From: Avena insularis
Lineage: Eukaryota > Streptophyta > Magnoliopsida > Poales > Poaceae
DNA: 64,000 nucleotides
Reading direction: 5' to 3'
Assembly (NCBI GenBank): GCA_023614405.1
Contig: CM042694.1
Location: forward strand, 133,615,711 to 133,679,710
Shown here one piece after another: positions 35,013-46,869 of the stretch. Under the pieces are notes generated by a model. The model was not told the DNA's origin and made no database searches. It saw nothing but the letters and a program-made list of their open reading frames with translations. Made by a program: the position numbers and the translations under genes. How positions within the stretch are numbered: the stretch's first letter is position 1; each line of letters starts with the position of its first letter.

Positions 35013-35661
35013 TAGGGTTGGACATAAAGCTCGAAACTCGGCGAGTTTAATGAGCACTCGTTTGAACTCAACTTGTTTTCTTAACGAACTGAGCTGAGCA
35101 ATAGTTTTTGTTCATTATCCTTAACAAACTAAACAATTGAGTTGACGTTGTTCTTGAGCTACTCGTTAAAGTCAGTAACAACCATAGGCGGATCCACCAC
35201 CCCTCTAGCCTGGGCACCCGGGCTTACTGGCGGCAGGACGCCTTGTATTCTATGATTTTTACATAAATTTATTGAAAACATTAGCATCGTATACATGTTT
35301 ACCGATGCCCAGGCTTCTAGAAATTTCTGGATCCACCACTGGTAACAACAAAGTGTTTGCTCACTTATATTGTTGCATGCCTAAGCTCAGCGATTTGTTG
35401 GTGTTTAGCTGATGCATGTCACACATACCATGTAAATGTATCTTCGTTGAATGCTCATGCTAGCTGCCTGGCTTGCTTAGCTGAATGTCTGACTGCTTGC
35501 TTACTCGGCGGTATTTGAATTCGGCTGTATTTTCTTAACGAGTAGCTCATGAGCGCTCATGAATATATAACAATCGAGCTTATTTTTACTTTTTCTCGTT
35601 ATTCTTAACGAGTTTATGATCCAAGCCTTAGCGAGTTGAGCTGCTCGATAGTCCAGCCCTA
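35013..35661. mobile_element. hAT-like non-autonomous element upstream of the gene
   Basis: The left end TAGGGTTGGACATAAAGCTC and the right end GATAGTCCAGCCCTA are imperfect terminal inverted repeats. They are flanked by near-identical 8-bp direct repeats GCTTAGAT (35005-35012) and GCTTGGAT (35662-35669). An 8-bp target duplication is typical of hAT elements. Many internal copies of CGAGCT / AACGAG-type words give a subterminal repeat-like texture. No transposase is encoded. A second, smaller element is inserted at 35183-35341. Confidence 0.7.
35183..35341. mobile_element. Short hAT-like MITE nested in the larger hAT element
   Basis: This 159-bp element begins CATAGGCGGATCCA and ends TGGATCCACCACTG, forming imperfect terminal inverted repeats close to the CAGTGGCGGATCCA type. 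It is flanked by a perfect 8-bp duplication, GTAACAAC (35175-35182 and 35342-35349). It has no coding capacity. Confidence 0.8.
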
Positions 35662-35669
35662 GCTTGGAT

Positions 35670-36005
35670 TGTTGTTTTTTAATCCCTTTTTATTTTGTGA
35701 AGGTGCTAAGCAGGAGAGCTCAGTGTAATTCGTTTTTTTAAACAACCTTCCAAACATGCCCTTATCTTTGTCGCAGCCCTAAAGTCAGACGTCATTCAGG
35801 TTTATTTATTTAAATCTTCTGTTCATTTGAGCGAATTTGCGGAATTGTCAGCGAAAAAAATGGTTTACCATCCCAACTTGCGCTTGGTCAGCTGTGCCAC
35901 GTCAGCAATTCTACCACTTTTCTCCACTCCAGTCTCCGCTTCCTTTACCAGCTGCCGCGGCGCCCCTCCTCCGCGTTCGCAGATCGGCGGCGGCGCACCC
36001 GCGCT
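35670..36005 (+). promoter_or_regulatory. Proximal promoter and 5' leader of the BES1/beta-amylase gene
   Basis: This is the 336 bp between the hAT element and the start codon. A TATA-like stretch (TTTATTTATTTAAATC) is at about 35802-35817, roughly 190 bases before the ATG. The leader turns strongly CG-rich after about 35930 and continues so into exon 1, a pattern typical of grass genes. No experimentally known site can be assigned. The transcription start is not determined. Confidence 0.4.
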
Positions 36006-39000
36006 ATGACAACGAAGCACCCCCACAGTGACGCTGATCCAGATGCCTCGCCTCCCCCGCCGCCGAGCCGCCGCCTGCGCGGCCTCGTCTCCGCCTCCGC
36101 TTCCTCCCCCGCCCCAGCGCCACCTCCCCCCGCGCGGCGGAGCGGCGAGCGGGAGCGGGAGCGGACGAAGCTGCGGGAACGTCACCGTCGCGCAATCACC
36201 AGCCGCATGCTGGCCGGGCTGCGGCAGCACGGCAACTTTCCCCTCCCCGCCCGCGCCGACATGAACGACGTCCTCGCCGCCCTCGCCCGCGCCGCCGGGT
36301 GGACCGTCCAACCCGACGGAACCACCTTCCGCTCCTCCCCGTCCCAACCCCTTCTCCATCCCCCTGCACAATTCGTACGTGCCCGCCCGCCCTCTCCAAT
36401 CTCTCACCGCCTTCACTTACTTAGAATCCGTATGCTAATTTCAGTGTTGATTCAGTCCCTTGCCTAATTTACAAACACGCGTTATGCCAAATGCGTAGAG
36501 TTTGCAAGAAATAATCAGTATTGTGTTGCGTCCACACTGCATTCGTGTCACTGATTCGCTATTTCTCATTTGCAGCAGGGAACTTTCCAGGCTACTTCTG
36601 TGGAACCCATGTCTTTCACTAACCATCTGAACAGCTATGCCATCGGGACACCGCTAGATTCCCAGGCTTCTGGCCTACAGACAGATGATAGCCTGTCACC
36701 GTCGTCGTTGGACTCGGTCGTGGTCGCAGAGCAAAGCATCAAGAATGAGAACTATGGAAATTCAAGTTCGGCCAATTCGTTGAGTTGTATGGAAAGTGAT
36801 CAGGTGAGAACAGTTTGAATTTGATTCATTCATTTGACGGGTGACAGTGATATGCCGATGTTTGTAACCAGAGAACCTTGGTGGTCTAAGCATCACTATA
36901 ATAACTTTGTGTCTATCAGCTCTTCTGATTTATAAACCGTGAAGTTGTAGGTTGCCACTGACAGGGCCTAGAATGTTGTAGCTCCAGCTTGCGGTAGTGT
37001 TCTAGTTGAATTATACATCAGTATTTATGTGGCTATAATAAATTCACTGTTTCTTCTATATTGCAGCGCTGCTTTTCCTTTGAGCTTTCTGATTTATCAA
37101 AACAAATTGGGTGTCAACCTCGTGTTTTTCTTTGATTGTTCCATTGTACCAGGTAATGAAAACATCAGCAGTATGGGCTGGTGATTACACGAGAACTCCA
37201 TATATACCAGTCTATGCCTCTCTATCTGTAAGTTTCTGGTGAACCTCTATGTTAATCTCACTCTCTTGGTTCCTTTGTTTTGACACCATTCTATATACAC
37301 ATGGTTGGAACTGATTTTCATGCTGACTAGAGTTCTAAAACTTATGTTTGAGAAGTTGTACATTTTCACCCTAAACTTGCAAGCTTCTCTCACTTGGTGT
37401 TAGAACTTGAAATTCGATTACAGCCACCCAAAACTTGTTTGTTTTGGTTATCTAACCTTTTTCTAACAAATCCAATGTTTAGGCATGTCGTTTGAGGTGG
37501 ACTAGGTTAGTACATGAGGTAGCTTTGTGGTTTCCTTCGAAGTTTTGGACTATGCAGACTATATTGACTACAGATCTCGTCAAGTGCATGCTTATAGATA
37601 TGAAAACCATCTAAATACGGCCACTCAACACATGCCATGTTATCACATGTAAGGCAGACACGCATTGCCAATCAACAGAACTTAACACTAAGAGCTATCA
37701 CAAGTTCATGCAAGTATATGAAGATATGACCAAAACCTTCTGATTCTCTAGTTAAGCATGATGCTTGGATAGAAAAGGCTTGAGTTGTTACAGCTTTCCC
37801 AGTTAGCAGTGTATCATAAAATGTTGCTGCTTTACGGAAAGAAAATTGATAATGAATTGCTCTGACGTGATATACGAACAAATTCCCTGCATTCTACAAA
37901 GCAGAAACCACAAACTTATCATATACCGAAGCACAATCCCCATAGCTTTGAGATTGAGATGCATCAGTCTTCCTAGTTGCCACCCCCACTTTCCATATCT
38001 GTTGCTGCCTGGACTATCACCCTCTGTCTGGGTCTCACCTCTGCAATGCAAGGGCGCAGAGACCAGGTGGCGGGTCCGTTGTTTTAGTTGCTACAGTCCT
38101 CTGTTCGCCGTGTCCCCTGCTGATACCAGAGGAAAAAGTGTGTATAAAAAGGACCCCATTTTCTTTCCACTGTTTTAGTGCTTTACTGCTAGATCAATCA
38201 TTTGACAGTTGAGAGTCATGTGGTCTGATGTGGTGCTATGCCATCTCTCGCTTGCTAATTGGATGTCACGCAGGTCAGGAAGGTTCAAACAAAAAGTTTA
38301 GAGGTGGGTCTGCCCCTGGTTGTGCTTTCTCTCATGGCCAGGTGGATGTGGAACTTGAATTTCTAATGTACCACCAAAGTTCACACGAATTCTGTGGGTC
38401 TAACTGATAACTATACCGCACGCATCCCATTCTTAATAAGATCTGTGCGTTTAAAATAATATGTAAGTTGTGAGAAACTTATGGTTTCTATATGTACCAA
38501 CCATATATTCTGGAAATATCCACATCTATGATCTACTATTTACCACACCATGCTTTAGCATTGTTGCTCTTGCTGCAGATGGGCATTATCAACTGTTATT
38601 GCCAATTGGTTGATCCAGAAGCTGTACGCGCTGAACTAAGGCATCTGAAGTCTTTGAATGTTGACGGAGTTGTTGTTGACTGTTGGTGGGGGATTGTGGA
38701 AGCCTGGACTCCTCAAAAGTACGAATGGTCTGGTTACAGGGACCTTTTTGGCATCATTAAAGAGTTCAAGCTAAAAGTACAGGTTAGCATAATAATATCA
38801 TAGGTTCATAACCTGTGACATATTTTAGGATGCTATTACTCACACATCTGATATTTTCATATATATGTGGTAACTTTGTAAACATTTACTATTGGTGATT
38901 GAATTAGAACAACTAAAGTATATTTAGGTCTCTCAAAACTTAAGTACTGACATAGAGAAAAGGCATCCATTCATTCAATTCGAATGTACTCTTAACTTTC

Positions 39001-42000
39001 TTGAATCGTGACATAACCAAACATTTGACCTTCAAAAGTAACATGACTAAACTTTTTGATCTTATATGATGGATTTTCAATTATGAGCATGACGTAACAT
39101 TGAAATATTTAAAATCTTTAATCAAACTAGATAAGCTTCTCTTTTTCCTTTGTTACATCGAACTCGGACTTACATTGGCTAACAAGGTTTTCTTCGGCAA
39201 CTGCAAGGTTGTATTGTCATTTCATGGGTCTGGCGAGTGTGGATCTGGTGATTTGCTAATTGCTCTCCCTAGGTGGGTCATGGAAATTGCACAAGAGAAC
39301 CAGGATATATTTTTCACTGATCGGGTAGGTAGGAGAAATACAGAATGCCTCTCTTGGGGAATTGACAAAGAGCGTGTCCTTCGAGGGAGAACTGGCATTG
39401 AGGTATTGGGTCATCGTTGGTAATTTTTCTTCTCTCTTCTTCAAACTCTTCTTTAGCATATGTTTTTATTACAAAAACAAAGAGCTGCCATTCTCCTCAG
39501 ACAATTATTTCTTTGGTCTATTCCTGGTGACACTTCTATTTCATTTAAATGTTTTACTTTTCTACACAGTGGTGAGTGTAGTACTATACCTTATACATAA
39601 CGACTAGCTGTTCTGTTATTGGATATGCTAAGCTTGCACATTGGCATCTTTAATCTTGTTTCATATCAATTCTCTAATAGAAGGAGAAACTTGTATGCTG
39701 ATACTTAATTTTTTTCCGAAATGGAGGTGATACCCCTGGCCTCTGCATCAAAATGATGCACACAGCCTTCTTTATTTATTATTCAACGAAACGTACACCT
39801 CTATTTCATTTAGCCTTCTTATATGCTGATACTTAATGAGATTATATGCAGGTTTACTTTGATTTCATGAGGAGCTTTCATATGGAATTCAGAAGCTTAT
39901 CTGAAGAGGGTCTTATTTCTGCTATTGAGATTGGATTGGGTGCTTCTGGAGAGCTAAGATACCCTTCATGTCCAGAAAAAATGGGCTGGAGATATCCTGG
40001 TATTGGTGAGTTTCAGGTATTTACCTAAAACTCCACAGCTTTTGTGTTTGTCTCAAAGAAGAGATATTGACTTAATTCCAAAATTGAGTCATCAAAGGAA
40101 ACATACTCCAGTTACCTTGTTTTCTGCTTCTGAAGCCTTCTCCTTTTATTCACCGAGCCTGAAGGAGTGTAAAATATTAATATATTGCACATCTTTGTTA
40201 TAGTATTAATAGTACTTCATTTTGTGTAGAACAAAGCGCATTAGTATTCTAGAAGTATATGTATATAGTTGATATGAAAAAAGATTGGTGATGGCAATCC
40301 TGTTGGCACCTTGTTCTGTTGCTATTATGCTGCAGTAGAGGAATATATGTGGACAGTGGGCACCCTTGGAGAACCATATAATACTGTTTTGTCTTTTCTA
40401 CCTATAGACTAGTGTCTGGGTTATGACTTGAACTTACCTTTTGGATTGCACATATCGAACATGTTATGCTCCATTATCTGTTGTGTGTAGTGGCATGCAT
40501 ATATTTTGTGATTGCATATATAAAACATTCTTTTGTTGATTGCTTTGTTGACAGTGTTATGACAGGTACATGCAAAAGAACCTGCGGCAAGCAGCCTTGA
40601 AACGGGGCCATTTGTTTTGGGCTCGTGGACCTGATAATGCTGGCTACTATAATTCAAGATCACATGAGACTGGTTTTTTTTGTGATGGAGGTGATTACGA
40701 CAGCTATTATGGGCGATTCTTCCTTAATTGGTATTCTGGAATCCTCGTAGATCATGTCGATCAGGTGCTCTCACTTGCTACTCTTGCATTTGATGGAGCA
40801 GTAATTGTGGTGAAGGTATGCTATTTCTCTGTAAAGTTGTTGGTTGGGCCTTGAAGCACCATATTATTCTCTATAATTTTACAAAACTGGACATGTATTA
40901 TTTGCACCGTCTCTCTGTCTCTAGTGTAACATGGAATTATCACATCAAACTTTGCATGAGATGGATATTCCTGTTAAGCATTTTTTTTCCTATTTTCCTG
41001 GACTGCGCTTATGTCAGCAGCCAAAGATAGAAGTACTCAAAATGCTAATAATTAGATCGACTATTGAATTAGTTCAGACTCCTAAGCAAACTTGTGAAAC
41101 ACTGTAATCATATGCAGATACACATACACTAAGCGGATCCTTTACCTGCCCTTATAGTACAGTCTTTCAATATAGCATGTGCTGCCCTGATAAGTCCATG
41201 GTACTCGTCCCACATAGTTTTTTCTTGCCAGTTTGGCTGTTTCATGACAAGACAATTGTCTTCCCTCAGATCCCCTCTATGTATTGGTGGTACAGAACTG
41301 CAAGCCATGCTGCAGAGCTTACAGCAGGATTCTACAACCCTACAAATCGAGATGGATACTCTCCAGTTTTCAGAATGCTCAAGAAGCATTCTGTAGTTCT
41401 TAAGCTAGTTTGTTATGGGCCAGAATTTACAGTTCAGGAGAATGATGAAGCATTTGCCGATCCAGAAGGTTTAACCTGGCAGGTGAGATGTTCTAAGAAT
41501 TCTGTGCAGCTACATTTGCAAGTTTAATTTCCGTGGGTTGATTTCGGTACACATGAAACTGTGCAGGTTATGAATGCAGCATGGGAGCATGGTCTATCTA
41601 TAAGTGTAGAGAGTGCTCTTCCATGTCTTGCCAACGAGATGTACCCTCTGATCCTTGATACCGCGAAGCCTAGGAATGATCCTGACCGTCACCATGTCTC
41701 ATTCTTTGCATACCGTCAGCAAACTCCATTCCTTTTGCAGAGAAATGTTTGCTTCTCAGAGCTCGAGACCTTTGTAAAGTGTATGCACGGTTAGTATCAG
41801 TCTGTCACTTCCTCACTCCCTAATAGTACCATTGTTTCACTATGTCTTCTTGATCCTTCTCAGTGTATCTTTATTTGCCTTTTGGGGTTAAAAGAATGCC
41901 ACGTGCATAACAATGCGGGTGTGCTGCATCTCATAGAGTCAGAATCGGAATGTTACCCTTCAAAAGCTGTCTCTGCATTCTTCCCGAGAGGACAATGACC

Positions 42001-42058
42001 TGATAATAACTATATGATTTTGTTTGCAGGGGAGGCTACCGAGAACTTTGTAGATTGA
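36006..42058 (+). CDS. BAM7/8: BES1/BZR1-beta-amylase fusion transcription factor (BAM7/BAM8 type), ten exons
   Basis: The exons are 36006-36374, 36576-36803, 37153-37227, 38579-38782, 39208-39402, 39852-40016, 40555-40815, 41270-41482, 41567-41789 and 42030-42058. All introns are GT-AG; all are phase 0 except the last (phase 1). The frame stays open for about 653 residues, close to Arabidopsis BAM7/BAM8 proteins. Residues about 48-112 are a BES1/BZR1 basic DNA-binding domain ([19 protein letters not shown] ... [11 protein letters not shown]). Residues about 216-645 form a GH14 beta-amylase barrel ([31 protein letters not shown] with the acid Glu at about 391, [13 protein letters not shown]). 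The flexible-loop segment (about 298-307, [10 protein letters not shown]) and the region expected to hold the general-base Glu (about 549, Gly here) differ from active enzymes. In Arabidopsis such proteins act in the nucleus as regulators and have little or no amylase activity; the same role here is inferred. Confidence 0.92.
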
Positions 42059-42480
42059 ACTCGCTTTGGCGGCGCATTCCATGTTATGCTGCAACTATTG
42101 TTGCGCTATGCAGATTTACAGATTCGCTGGGTGGCTATCACAAGATCCCAAGCAATATTGCCGATTGCTTCCTCCGTGCGACCATCCCTGCCTTTTGCAC
42201 TGGGCCAGTCCACCAGATGCTGCTGAAACTGTTGGTGCCAATGGTAGGCTAGGATTAGTGTTCTTAGCTGTGATAGTCCAGCAAATTTTACTATGGCATG
42301 ACTTGCCTTTGGACAGGAAAGATTGGAAGGAGGCCAGAAGGGTGTGGCATATATCTGTCACTAGGTTATCGTGTTGTAAGATGCAAAACAATCATGTCTC
42401 CTAGTTGAATGGAAAACCATCTCCCTCGAATTCTCAAGCAAGTTCAGATGTTGTTTGAAGTACAGTAGTAGCTTTGTACG
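42059..42480 (+). other. Probable 3' untranslated region of the beta-amylase-like gene
   Basis: This sequence follows the TGA at 42056-42058. No clear AATAAA signal is seen, and plant signals are often degenerate. The end is therefore an estimate, based on the change to repeat-like sequence near 42480-42570. The short ORFs here have no recognisable product. Confidence 0.35.
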
Positions 42481-42569
42481 CTCCACTTTTCTTAATCTTC
42501 CGGCCCAATTAAAGCCCAACTGATGTACAACCACATGGCGAGTTAGGAATAGACCCGAATCTGTAGTAC

Positions 42570-42651
42570 AACCTCCGGTCCATAACATGCTCAAAAAAAA
42601 AACCGCCGGTCCATAATAGTATAGTAGTAGTATGATTGTGGGACAGAGGAG
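42570..42651. mobile_element. Possible Stowaway-like MITE relic
   Basis: ACCTCCGGTCCATAAC at the left and GGGACAGAGGAGGTA at the right resemble the CTCCCTCCGTCCCATAA terminal repeat of Stowaway elements in opposite orientations. The pairing is poor and the TA duplication is unclear. A second CCGGTCCATAATA copy lies at about 42606. It is probably a decayed or partial element. Confidence 0.3.
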
Positions 42652-42826
42652 GTATTTAGTTTGCCAAAACATACTATATTATGGGACATATGAAATGTTT
42701 CCTAAAAATGACGAATCATGGATGCGCCTGAGACCAACAGCTGTTCGAGATCAATTTGTTGTCAAAGGATAAATCAGGGCTAGCTTCTTCCACCATATAT
42801 AACGAATATCTAAAGACAAATATGAA

Positions 42827-42910
42827 GAAATACATGTAGGCTATGTACCATAAAATCGATTTCTATCATGTAAACTATAGAAATACATGTAGGCTACGTA
42901 CCATAAGATC
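42827..42910. repeat. Direct duplication, period 53 bp
   Basis: GAAATACATGTAGGCTATGT followed by ACCATAA at 42827 recurs at 42880 as GAAATACATGTAGGCTACGT followed by ACCATAA. This is one duplication with a single visible mismatch in the matched part. Confidence 0.75.
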
Positions 42911-43144
42911 TGGTGCAGTACTGTATCACGACATTACCACTAGACGTACGAACATCGGTTGAGCGCTCTCAGCTTGTTGGTTCAACTAGTATTGTCGCCT
43001 CGTCCTTGTGGCTCACTCGAACAATTCACCCAAGATTCGCAGTTGCAACACGTTTCGAGGAGGAACGTCGTTAGCTGGATCACTAGATCCTAACATACAA
43101 TTTTGGTCGGATGTGGTTGGGGGTACTTCAGATATATATATCCT

Positions 43145-43310
43145 CACATGAATTTCAATCAGGTGCCAATGTAGAATGATCCTTCAAGTTTAGTATGTTG
43201 TCCCACAAACAGGCCAGGATGTATCGTCACATGAATTATGATTATGGGCTAATTTAGAATGATCCTTTAAGTTTAGTATCCAGTCTCATAGACCAGTCAC
43301 ACACTTACTA
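43145..43310. repeat. Diverged tandem duplication, period about 83 bp
   Basis: The units start CACATGAATT at 43145 and 43228. They share TAGAATGATCCTT(C/T)AAGTTT followed by AGTAT and similar ends. The divergence is greater than in the 53-bp duplication nearby, so this is an older event. Confidence 0.7.
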
Positions 43311-43482
43311 ATCTGTATTAATGTTATCACTCAAGGAATGTTTAATTAACCATGCATGCAGTGAAATGATTATCTTTATAAATTATTGCAAAGTGTAGAG
43401 ACATACATGCAAATGAACTAGTCCAAGCAAAATATAAATTAGTTTGAAGAGTAAATGAATGCATGGGATACAAAGGATGTGC

Positions 43483-43610
43483 CAAAGTACGATCTGTGCA
43501 TTGTATAGTGGAGAGACATGAAGGATGTGAATCCCAAAGGACGATATGTGCATAGTGTAGAGACATAAAGTATGTGAATCTCAAAGTACGATGTGTGGTG
43601 CGCAATAAGA
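43483..43610. repeat. Short tandem repeats, about 50-bp units
   Basis: Units starting CAAAGTACGAT or CAAAGGACGAT occur at 43483, 43535 and 43582, each followed by TGTG. The first two continue with GTAGAGACAT- or GGAGAGACAT-type sequence and GTGAATC. A related GTGTAGAGACATACATG lies at about 43393. The unit length varies (52 and 47 bp). Confidence 0.75.
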
Positions 43611-44309
43611 GAGATATATAATAGGTGGGGTATATGCCACCCGGGATAAAAAGTCGACATTGTATAAACCAACTTCTATCTCATCAAGCACATAGGCAAC
43701 ACATGCATATCAAATATACACATACAGGGTAATCTCATGAATTGAGTTTACTTAGCACTTGGTACTACTGCCATGGAGCAATAGTATGAGCTAACATCAA
43801 CATGCAAGGATCTTCTTAAATCATTATGCATGTTATACTTTTGTGTATCTCAATGCTTGTTCATGTGTTTGGGATTGGAAGACACAAGGAATTCAGCATG
43901 TGCATATGCATAAGATCACACTCGTGTTACTACACCTTGAGGTGTGGTTGTTAACACTTTGTCTGGTCATGTCAAGAAATCTAGGTGACCATAGCTCCTA
44001 CACGTGCTTGGTATTTCTTCATTTTTGATAGCATCATTAGTATGCCAATCTCAGGTACAAGACGAAGATACACTAGGAGTTAAGAACTATGGCGCAAGAG
44101 GAACATTAATTGTGGCACGACAAAATGTATAGCATGGAGCAGAACAATGTTTTGTACTCGACATGCAATTTGATGAAGTTCAACTGAATAATAGTCAGCC
44201 AATTAGTCCCATCAGGCATCTGGATGTCATGGAGCCATGAGATGAATTCCAGTCTTTTGTGATCTTGGCAGGGGCCTTACACATTTGTTAACATCAACAT
44301 ATTATGAGT

Positions 44310-44415
44310 TTTTTAACCACCGAGGAGCATCTCCATTTTTTAATTAAGTAGGACGTGCGGGAACGCAAGTCGAACTCGGGTTGGTTGGTTAGTGCCACTA
44401 CGCCCCAACTACTGC
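44310..44415 (-). mobile_element. Possible tRNA-derived SINE relic
   Basis: On the minus strand, TTGGGGCGTAGTGGCACTAA resembles a pol III A box. About 22 bases on, GAGTTCGACTTGC resembles a B box. An A-rich stretch (complement of CCATTTTTT) follows downstream. No target duplication was confirmed and the tRNA folding is incomplete, so this is not a functional tRNA gene. The spacing of the two boxes supports a tRNA-related SINE. Confidence 0.35.
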
Positions 44416-46869
44416 GATAAGAACCAATCTGCCATATTGTAAGGTTTAACCAAGAAATATACAACGACTATTGCAAAGTCTCCTCAAAACACACACCATT
44501 ACATCCATTACTATAACTATGGAATGGTATTCATCCCCTTATCTTCAAGTTTAAATTTTTTGAGTGCTTCCTATTCGTCGTAACTAGGTTGTAGATAGAA
44601 GATCAACACCAAGGTGGTGGTGTACACAAACAAAATCATCCAAATTTCCAACAGTAGGGGTGGATGCCACATGATGCAAGGGTGTGCGTACTATTTTTTG
44701 CAAAAAAAAGTTAGTATGTGCATCAAGGGCACTAAGCTATCCTTTTTGTGGAAATGGGGCCCTAAGCTATCCTGGAGACTACCAGGAACATGGTCGCTCA
44801 ACAAAGAACCATCACAAGCCGAATAAATGATCCATGAGAGCTTTTTCTAGTAATGAACACTATATTAATATCATGTTGATACCAAGTACATAGGCCTCTT
44901 AACAGCATAATGATTCATAGGGGAGACATGTCCTTACCCGACTTAAGTAAAAAAAGACTAATATAACAAGAGTCTCATAACAGGCACTGGGAGTACATTT
45001 CTCTATTCTTACTACTGCTTCTTGGTGGCTTCATCGTCATATTTTTTATTTACCTTTTTTCCTTCTTGCTTTCCTTTCCACGGTGACCAAGACCAGTCAT
45101 GCCAAAACAAAGGAATATATACTTAACTACTCTGCTAGGGTAGTTGGGGCGATGTATCATGGTGTGTTTTCATATCAGTATCTTCTGATCTACAGATGTC
45201 ATCGTTGGCAATGGTTGTTGCTCCGGTGCGCCATCCCTTTTACACCTCTTATGTGTAACTTGGCCATTGCTTCCTTGAAATGGATCCCTACAAAGGAGAG
45301 ATGGCGATGAATGAAATCCCATGCACATTCTTCCTCTCGGAGAAATATCAGTGTAGACTTGTTTTTTCTTCAAAATAGAGGATAGCCCCGATATCATCGT
45401 TGATTGATGCACACATCCATATATTATCCATTATTTAAAAGCCAAAGCCGATCAAACTCGACCTGGAAAGGAAAGAAAAATACATGAAACACAACATGCG
45501 TGGTGAGGCTATATGCGGAGGAGGATGTGCATGTATTATTCCTATTCTCAAGCTAATATTGGATGATGTAAAACTAAGTATTCAATAAACATAGCACAGT
45601 TGGATGATATTCTCCGATTTTATATTAGGAGGCAAAACTCCGAAGTGTTTCTCAAATTGTTCTTCACTAGGTTCACTGTGAAACAAGCATGTTCTTAATG
45701 GCCAACACCGTCAATTGTAGATGAAACACTAATTTAGGAAGCAAGTATACTGGGTAGAGCAAACATTTTTTTCTTGTTTCAACGAGCTTAACCGGAGGCC
45801 TGGCGAGATTCTTTAGATATTTTAACCTTGTTTCAAAATGTTCAAAATCCGGGCACACTGGTGCTCGGGTACTGCAAGTCCGGGTCGTGTAGGAGTACTT
45901 TGGTTAATTCGAAAGAAAAAATGTAGATCCGCCCTAGTGGTGCTCTTCTCTCCACACCTAGGCTCAGACTAGCTAGACCATAGCTCGCTCAATCAGGAAA
46001 AACCTATATATGTAGTACCTTAGCTTAGTGACGCATTGGAAACAATTCTCTTCAATGGGCTAGTTCACATGAGAAGATGGAAACATAACCTATACTTTGC
46101 ACAATCTGCATTGCAAATGCCTACTTCCCATGTTTTAACACAAGGAAAGATTTCCCCTTTGCCTCTCATGCCTAATCCTAGCATTGTTCTCGTACAATTT
46201 AACTTTACACTCTTGCTATTTGATACAAAAAGGAGAAGTAGGAAGAAAGGCACCAACTGTGATTGATTATATAGTAGTATACCATCGAACAGTAATAGTA
46301 CCATGGTGGGTGAACTTTGTTTGGCTCCTTGAAAGGACATGTATACATACTTTATTTGTTTTCTATCTAATATATAGCGCACAAAATGTTGAGGCACAAA
46401 CGAAATGAAACCATGCATTTACATATCTCTCTTTGTATGTATGTGTGCCTCTCTCTCACACACAATACAGTTAGGAATTGTCCTCTACATGAGCTGAAGT
46501 ACTGGACTGGAGTACCACCACTCTCTAACACCGTAAATAATGCAAAAATGAATATCATAATTAACTTGTGCATGACCAAACAAACAAATTCATACTTGGA
46601 AACATTCATGCTAGAAAACAATTAGACACTAAATATATGCATGCACGCCTCGACAAAATATTTTCCTCGGAAGACAATCTATTCAGTATTAGCACAAGTT
46701 TTTCAGATGTCATCGGTAGGTTCCTTGTATCGATCGCTAGAAAGAAAATACCAAGTGAATTCCAAAAGGATTAGAGTTCTAGTTTTGTCTCTGAGGTTGA
46801 AGTTGAAAGAACATTTCTTAATCCCTATAGTTTTGTGTTAGATAACAATACCAAGAAAGATTTGATGTG

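Larger units (their letters stand above)
42652..46869. other. Intergenic region between the gene and copia element C
   Basis: About 4.2 kb has no convincing gene. It contains several small local duplications (42827-42910, 43145-43310, 43483-43610) and one possible tRNA-derived SINE relic (44310-44415), listed separately. The ORFs on the minus strand at 43342-43672 are read from the short tandem repeats and are not genes. From 44.4 to 46.8 kb I see only AT-rich low-copy-like sequence. Confidence 0.5.

Noticed and set aside
35865..36416. 183-codon minus-strand ORF across the first exon of the beta-amylase-like gene
   Set aside because: It is an antisense shadow in very GC-rich sequence. The plus strand encodes a clear BES1/BZR1 domain with proper splice sites.
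43342..43672. Minus-strand ORFs with repeated HTSYF / HILYVS-like peptides
   Set aside because: They arise from short tandem repeats; no start context, homology or splice structure supports a gene.
44358..44415. tRNA gene
   Set aside because: Only box-like sequences are present; a full cloverleaf with acceptor stem was not seen.
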